A stretch of DNA of 64,000 nt, from the NCBI GenBank assembly GCA_020746875.1, contig JAGTJL010000001.1, positions 3,534,001 to 3,598,000 of the forward strand. Reading direction: 5' to 3'. Positions 57,966 to 64,000 of this stretch are shown here, in pieces. The position numbers and the translations under genes are program-made. The stretch comes from Rhexocercosporidium sp. MPI-PUGE-AT-0058 (lineage: Eukaryota; Ascomycota; Leotiomycetes; Helotiales). Position 1 is the first letter of the stretch. Each line of letters begins with the position of its first letter. A model generated the notes under the pieces. The model was not told where the DNA came from and ran no database searches. It saw only the letters and a program-made list of their open reading frames with translations.

Positions 57966-59125
57966 ATGCTTTTTCCACTTGTCCTCGGGACCGCTGGCAT
58001 GGCGTTCGGATACACAACATATCCCTATCCCGGCATATCAATGAACATCACCAACCAAGGCTGTATCGATGAGCCTGGATTCCTCGTTTGTCAAAGTAAG
58101 ATTAAGCCCAGCAAGAAATTAAACTACAACGACCGAAATTGTGTTGGCCGAGAGGAAGAATTAGCCTGCTTTGCTAGTCACTGCTGGAATAAGGTACCTT
58201 CAAGACAATCAAGTGTGCTGACAATGCTGATTACCATGTAGGTCTACCAGTGCGAATATCAGCAAAATGCTATCAAATTCATCGGCAAATGCAGCCCATC
58301 GACTCAGATTCCATACTTTCCCGCCCCAGCAAACGCCACAAATGGCTGCTCTTGTAACCTTGGAAATGTGTACTTGGCGATCAGCAACACTACATCGAAG
58401 GGGATTTCATGTCAAAAAGAAGTGAGGAAGCAAAACACCACAGACAGAGAAGAAGAGCCTCAAAATATACGTCAAGGTGAGCATTGCAAATGCTGTCAGA
58501 TCAGTGGCTCCTATGCCAGGTAAGTCATGTGTAGCCAAAGAGATATCGCAACCCGACTGAGTCGAATAGTCTTGATGCGATTTGCCCAAACACCAATCCC
58601 CTTGACATCGGGTTCAAGTATGTTGCGCAAATGAATAAAAGGGCCGACCTCGATTTCAACACCTGCGAAAAGTACATCATGCAGAGGAGCTGCGTCCAAG
58701 AGCTCGGATTTCCCGAAAGTGTGGATGGAGCATTCAGGTCAATGACCTATCTCGCTGCCAGCAATCTAATGTCCTTCACCGAAAGTAACACCGCCATGGT
58801 CACAAACAATGTCGGCACAATCCTATCTCCACCCGGAGGCAGCACTTTCACTTGGATGGGTAAGCCGAGGAGTTGGGTGCATGGGAACTCTTGGGAGACT
58901 TCCAAACCAACATATACTGTCACCGCGGTCACTGCTGCTCCAAGTCCCGTGGATGCCGATGTGACAAGGGCTGAGGAGATCACCCCTGCTCCAACCATGA
59001 CGCCATCATACACTCTCAATATTTTTCGCTTGAAGTCTGATGGAGGGGTAATAGGTATGGAGAGAAAGCCAAGGATCTTGATCCTTGCGCATACTGCTGC
59101 CTTTGTGCTGGGTTTCCTGCTCTGA
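57966..59125 (+). CDS. Secreted Cys-rich, probably GPI-anchored hypothetical protein
   Basis: Three exons: 57966-58193, 58242-58519 and 58570-59125; 353 aa, joins in frame (CWNK/VYQCEY and SYAS/SLDAICPN). The ATG at 57966 gives a signal peptide (MLFPLVLGTAGMAFG). The ectodomain has more than ten Cys in pairs (NQGCIDEPGFLVCQ, RNCVGREEELACFASHC, NGCSCNLGN, EHCKCCQISG, CPNTNP, TCEKYIMQRSCVQEL). A Thr/Pro-rich stalk follows, and the C-terminal hydrophobic tail (ILAHTAAFVLGFLL) fits a GPI signal. No family recognised; likely cell-wall or surface protein. A relic of a relative lies at about 62.8-63.3 kb. Confidence 0.7.
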
Positions 59126-60143
59126 TCCAATCCTTTTCGGTCGGAGTCGCGCTTTATATTGATTTCTTGTCTGTTTATCCGAGCTCGGCCAGGAGTGGAT
59201 TCAGCACAAGTGAGACTGTTTCAGTAGTCATTATTGTATTATTAGTTTCCAGTCGATTGATCAGTCCATCAAATAAGCCCATAGGAAGCTGTGTCCTGAA
59301 TCTGTACTTCGTGAGCTTCAACATGACTCCCGTGATTCATTTCTGTAGGATGTAATTATGCTTTCAAAATTTGTATACAACCCATGAGCTGATTCTGCAA
59401 AAGTGATTAAGAACCATGCCATATTACGAGTGACGGAACCAGCAGGATAGAACACATTTCAAGTTTCGTATAATTCGAGATGCGTTGTTTCCTTTGAGGA
59501 GATCGCCTCCCTTAAACTCCAGTATTTCCATACCAGCTTTCACGCACTCCAAATCAGTCTTCATTTCGAAATCACAAGTATCCCTCGCTACAATCGTACC
59601 TGAATTCAACCAATTCAGCAAATTGCTGCCATTTACAACTTATGCATATTCAATATCGGGGATATTGTGCTCAGCAGAATGAATACTCGAGGAACCGACT
59701 AACGTTCAAAGTATTGTGTCCCGCTGCAAACGTGCTACCATTCAATCACTAACAATAAATAAATTGGAATTAAATTCCATGACCATAATTAAGCCAGCAG
59801 ATTCCAGGTTTTCTTAACTCCTAATGAGCTTCTGAAAGAAGAGAGATGTGAATATCCTGGAGTTGTGCCTCGCTGAACCCAAAGTAGTAGCCCGCTCTCC
59901 TTCAGTAATCAGCAATAGTTGAATCATAAAGACATTTCCGTAACTCGGGACCAAAATAACAAATCTCATTTTCTCCCCAACGCCGGTAGACTTTGCAAAG
60001 AGAATAGACGTGAGTAGCTCGACGTTGTCCCTCGCTTAAAATCAGTAGCCGAACCTGGACCTGAACGCACATCCTGCCAATTTTGTCTGAACGAAAACAA
60101 GACTATCTTCTACAAGCAATCCAAGCCCGACTCGAGCAAGAAC
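59126..60143. other. Intergenic, 1 kb
   Basis: No gene recognised. Confidence 0.5.
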
Positions 60144-62474
60144 TCAAGGACCTGCGACAGCTCCCTCGTCATCGCTCCCATGATCCAGCGCCGGTTCCGA
60201 AAGTGCAACTCCAGCTATCAGATCCGCAACTTCCTGTGCCTCAACTGCATCTTGGAAACTACCCGTCGAACTCTCGCTATCAGAGTCCTCATCTTCATAA
60301 GTTTCCCAACTCGCTTCCGACTCGTTTACGTCCTCATTTGATCCTATTTCTCCATCTGATTCGCCCATGTACTCATCCTCGGATAGGTAATCTTCGTCCG
60401 AATATTTCATGTTGGGATGCGGTGTGCCGATATAAAGTGGGGTCCAGCCCAAAATATCACGAGCCTCCAATTCTGCTTTATGACTATACAACGTGTCTAT
60501 AATTGCAGCGCATGCGTGAGGTGGTACCCAATGAAGAGGCGTACGCCCAAACTGGTCACAGATGTTGACGTCTGCTCCATATTGCAATAGAATTGTCACG
60601 CAATCGTAAAACCCTCCATCGACTGCAATATGCAATGCAGTTTTACCTTCGAAATCTGTTGCAGAAATGTCTGCTCGGTTCTTTAGTAAGCACTTTGAGG
60701 TTGATTACGTCTGCGCGCGCTGCAGCCCAAATAAGTGGCGTTCGTCCCTGCCAGTCGACGCTGTCTATGTGAGATAGATCGAGTTCTAGCTGTTGCTCAA
60801 GTGACACTTGCGCGAGTCCAAGAACGATCTTGTGAATTGGGCTTAGCTGGAGCGGATAATCTTCATCTAATTGTGCTACGTGAAAGTTGTATGTCGCATC
60901 ATTGCCTGAAAACCGCTTTTTCCAGATCATATCCCTCGCTGATCTAGACAAAGCTTTTAGCAGAGTATTATCAATCAATGGATAATTCACCGTCAAGAAA
61001 GGCATTACTTGCATTCCAGCATTGTTTTTAAGATCTAAGTTTGCCCCTAGATCTATGAGGTAGGCAAATATCTCTGCTTGCCATAGGTCTTGTGCCCACT
61101 TTTAGAAGCCAGTCAGTTGAGACTATATCCGTGGTATTGATCTTATGGCTCCCGACGTATATTTTATAAAGATAGGCCTTGGCCTGAAATGCGATACATA
61201 CATTCTCATGTGAATGTAGACAACGTACTTAGGAAGTTTACTTACATACAATAGCGTACTGCCTTTGTTATCGATATCAAATGGGCTTATCTCCCGTGTA
61301 GAAAGAATACGTTGAAGATTGGTCAGGTTACCAGCCGCTATTGAAAAGAGCGCAGGATGACTATTATCACACAATCGAGGGATCCGTATTGACCAAGAAG
61401 CACCAGAACCAGTGACGTCTCGCCAAGTGCTTGTGAATATCATAGCTTTTCGTACCATCCAGGTTGGGAAATAATAGCAAAACTGTATTGACGATGCCAT
61501 TGACCGATGACAATGACGATAATTGCACTTCTGGGAATTGAGTATTGGTGTTCCTGCATAGGAGTAAAACAGGGTTCCAACTAGTCCTTGAAGCCATCTT
61601 GGAGTGGCAAGACGTGATGCGATATGGCATTGGCAGTTGCAATATTTCTCGCAATTATTGCTGTTGGTGGAGGTCCTGACTCTCAAGTACGTACGGCCGT
61701 GGTCTGGGAAGGGGGTAGCTATGTGAGAAGTGGTTGGAGTGGTAGGAGTATTTGAGGTTCCATTCTCGACTGTAGTAGCATCGCTGGACTCAAGAAGATT
61801 CTGCAAGAAGCAGGGTGTGCGGCAAATCGTTCAACCATCTGTTCCAAAGCTTCTGCGGACCGAGTGACACGGTCTCGGTCAATAAGCACCACGTCTTGTA
61901 TGCTGAGTAGCATATGTGGGACAATACGACTGAAACTGTTAGAACCAAACTTACTGCGACAGCCCAAGAATGAAGTTTACCTGGTAGATGAGAGCAACAT
62001 GATACCCAGATTCTCTCTGCACTCCTTGATAGAGCCTCGAAACGCTGCGAGCTTCTTGTCTTTGCCGAGCCATGTTCTGCGAGATACTTTCAAAACGCCA
62101 CTTACAGGATTCAGTTCACCCTTCAGTAAATCGCCAGAAACGGAACTGCCTAAGTCCTCGATCGTTTTTGTGGCTCGGTCTATCATGTTGGGTAGATTTC
62201 GTAGAACATCTTGCGGAATCCGAGATCCAAGGCCACGAAGGCTTTCGAGGGATTCGTTCACGCTTGTTAGCACGACTTGAAGATCCGCAAGCTGGTTGAT
62301 GTCAATATCTAGACTCTGACAGCGGGTCTGCAATCGATTACTGACTTCATTCAGTAGAGCCTTCAGCCCCGTGGGAGCATGGCGCAAGGCTTGAAGCTTG
62401 TCTAGACCTCGTACGACCGTCGTCGCTGCTCCGATCAATGCGACGATGCTTGCAGAGATAGATAATGGATCCAT
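60144..62474 (-). pseudogene. Helical N-terminus/ankyrin-repeat protein (NLR-like), probably frameshifted
   Basis: The ATG at 62474 starts MDPLSISASIVALIGAATTV, the characteristic N-terminus of fungal STAND and ankyrin proteins. Helices (LKALLNEVSN, LTSVNESLESLRGLG) follow, then an intron near 61935-61978 joins LLSSTR to FSRIVPHMLLSIQDVV. A linker region at 61123-61806 and ankyrin repeats come next: WQGRTPLIWAAARADV, then, in a different frame, GKTALHIAVDGGFYDCVTIL and FGRTPLHWVPPH. The acidic C-terminus ends at 60144. Near 60685 the two ankyrin frames are offset by one base: deleting one base of CTTACTAAAG would give a normal LLKNRADISATD repeat. A second frame change occurs near 61813. Confidence 0.65.
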
Positions 62475-62819
62475 GGCGACGAAGGACTTCGTCGCATTGT
62501 TTGACAGAGGCGAGAAGACAGGATGGCATGTTTGAAGAAGGACAAAGAGAGGAAGAAAGCTCAACAAGACGACGCGAGGTGCTGTACTTGGCACAGAGCC
62601 AGCCTCGAGGTCACGCATGGCACGTCTCAAAAGGTCATGAGCGAATGAGATATCTGGGGTAAAGGCTTATTTTGAGGCTGAGGCTAGCGAGGGCAGATTC
62701 ACCGCATCTTGCTCATATGATAGGGAATCTTGGGAAAAGTAAGCAACCATGTATGAGAAACCATGAAGAATATCAAATGGCCTTTCGTCTAGACGAAGCG
62801 AATTCCAGTGTACAATAAA
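62475..62819. other. Intergenic
   Basis: Upstream region of the ankyrin gene. A frame extends upstream of its ATG to 62630, but the MDPLSIS start is the family norm. No other gene recognised. Confidence 0.5.
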
Positions 62820-63290
62820 TTCTCTACTCGGTCCCTAGATCGACATCAAAACAGCAAAAACAGCCCCAACGAAGCCCATAAACCAAACCCAGGTAACACT
62901 TTCCCAGAATCACTTCCAGTCACCGGACTCGGCATCAAACTCGGACTCGCAACAATTGTCACGTTCCCTGGGGAATCATGTTATTCAACCCTCCAGCAAG
63001 CGAGCTCGCATTCGTACACTGCCCAAGCTGGTATAAAAGCTTCCAACCAGCGCATCATAATCGCCCTTGCCACATCGGCATCCACGGGACTTGGAGCAGC
63101 AAAAAATCCTTCTTCCTCGCCAGAGAGCGAGCAATCTGCGTGGGTACATTGATTGACTCCTGCATTGATGTCATCGTCGTAGCTGAAGAGGCTGATTACT
63201 TTTCGTTGAAAAGTGCTAAGTCTACAACCGCGCCGCCTGTGAGGCGTGAGTGGATGAAGGGTGGGTTGCTGCAGTTTGATTAAAAAGAGG
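62820..63290 (-). pseudogene. Relic of a Cys-rich GPI-anchored protein gene
   Basis: In one minus-strand frame the sequence reads FAAPSPVDADVARA, matching TAAPSPVDADVTRA in the protein encoded at 57966-59125. It then ends in a Pro/Ser-rich stretch and a hydrophobic tail (GLWASLGLFLLF) resembling a GPI signal. An in-frame stop lies between the two parts and no intact N-terminus is seen. The plus-strand frames here are shadows. Confidence 0.5.
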
Positions 63291-63783
63291 CTATGAGGGG
63301 TGTTGATGTTGATCCGATAACCGAGAGGGGGTACTCAATGGTACCATGATTATAGCAGGATCTTTGAAACCCCCTGCAGTCGTCTTGTAGACCCAGGGGT
63401 AGGGAAATTGGACCACAGATCCTCTCAAGATTCTAATAGCTGGGATAGATGCTCAACTCTATTGCAGGTTACTCCTAGTGTGCCGGCTAGGGTGTAAAGG
63501 AAGGGGCATGAGAAACAACTCGAGAAGAGCGAAAGGCAATTGAATCGGAAACGAGTCGAACTATAGCCAGAGCGTAATAATATATCAGGCGCCACTCATA
63601 GGTAGGACATATTCAAAATATTGTTCCGTCACAAACTGCTTTTCCCCTCCATATTTACAACTTATCAACCAACAAATTATAAATCCGCAGATCGTGATTC
63701 GTTATCGTCCAATGTCCCTAATTCATTCGAAAGATCCATGCAATTTCATATCCAAACACAGCATACGCAAATCGGCAATTGGC
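63291..63783. other. Intergenic
   Basis: 3' region of the minus-strand gene that runs off the window end. No gene recognised. Confidence 0.5.
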
Positions 63784-64000
63784 TTAGGAGCCACTCCCGT
63801 TCGCCTCCCCACCATTCTTCTTAACCAACTGCAACAGCAACTCCTTCAACTCCTGAACCTCGACTCTCAAAGCCTTGACTTCGACCGTCGCCTGGTCTTC
63901 CTCAACATTAGGCTTGACCTGGGCGACTTTCTTGTCCCATCCCTCGGCTTCGAGGTCGATTTCTCCAGCCAGCTGCTCCCACTCCTCAATAGTGTCATCG
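63784..64000 (-). CDS. C-terminal end of an unidentified coiled-coil protein (partial)
   Basis: 72 codons in an open minus-strand frame that runs off the window edge; stop TAA at 63784-63786. It reads IEEWEQLAGEIDLEAEGWDK, then a heptad-like VEVKALRVEVQELKELLLQL and a polar end (KKNGGEANGSGS). Codon use is typical of a conserved gene. The family cannot be named from this piece. Confidence 0.7.
   Translation of the reverse strand, partial: DDTIEEWEQLAGEIDLEAEGWDKKVAQVKPNVEEDQATVEVKALRVEVQELKELLLQLVKKNGGEANGSGS

Noticed and set aside
62808..63283. Plus-strand frames of 101 and 114 codons
   Set aside because: The minus strand here matches the neighbouring GPI protein, so the plus frames are shadows.

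Overview
This window looks like nuclear DNA of a filamentous ascomycete. Genes are split by many short introns (about 45-60 nt, mostly GT...AG), and several families present are typical of Pezizomycotina: UstYa/DUF3328, HET domain, 2EXR, fungal patatin/NACHT/ankyrin proteins and GLTP/HET-C2. A leotiomycete is a reasonable guess, but the sequence does not prove it. I recognised no tRNA, rRNA or CRISPR array by eye.

Layout. (1) 0.9-11.3 kb: an allantoate-permease-type MFS transporter with two damaged splice donors, a single-exon NAD-dependent epimerase, an Old Yellow Enzyme-type flavin oxidoreductase, a repeat-bearing spacer, and a secreted GH32 fructan hydrolase of bacterial-levanase type. (2) 11.9-12.3 kb: an uninterrupted (TTTA) microsatellite of about 92 units. 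(3) 13.0-21.2 kb: a compact group that looks like a ribosomally synthesised peptide (dikaritin/RiPP-type) cluster. It holds a secreted tyrosinase, a glutaminyl-cyclase-like protein that has lost a metal ligand, two UstYa-family proteins, and a 139-residue secreted precursor-like protein. That protein carries three near-identical Gly/Ala-rich repeats separated by Lys-Arg sites. This is the best candidate for an undescribed system: the expected tyrosine is absent from the repeats. (4) 22.1-27.1 kb: an unrecognised multi-exon coiled-coil protein and a related C-terminal fragment. (5) 27.2-32.4 kb: a housekeeping block with cytosolic glutaminyl-tRNA synthetase, a macro-domain protein and a METTL16-type RNA methyltransferase. 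(6) 32.8-33.3 kb: a small secreted Cys-rich protein.

(7) 33.7-38.0 kb: a decayed mobile element encoding a tyrosine recombinase with a C-terminal zinc-finger region. Two families of short palindromes are scattered through it, largely in its introns and flanks. The gene is broken by a 20-bp minisatellite expansion, a small indel and an inverted-repeat insertion. (8) 40.2-48.6 kb: a 2EXR protein, a glycolipid transfer protein, a SET-domain pseudogene and two small hypothetical proteins. (9) 48.7-63.3 kb: an island of self/non-self-recognition type genes, mostly damaged. It includes a patatin/NACHT/ankyrin locus, a HET-domain relic and a helical-N-terminus/ankyrin gene, interspersed with a MAPEG gene that uses a GC-AG intron and a secreted GPI-anchored Cys-rich protein with a nearby relic paralogue. 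The window ends inside a coiled-coil protein on the minus strand.

Exon joins were made by eye from splice consensus, reading frame and family expectation. Overall spans are more certain than individual junctions.
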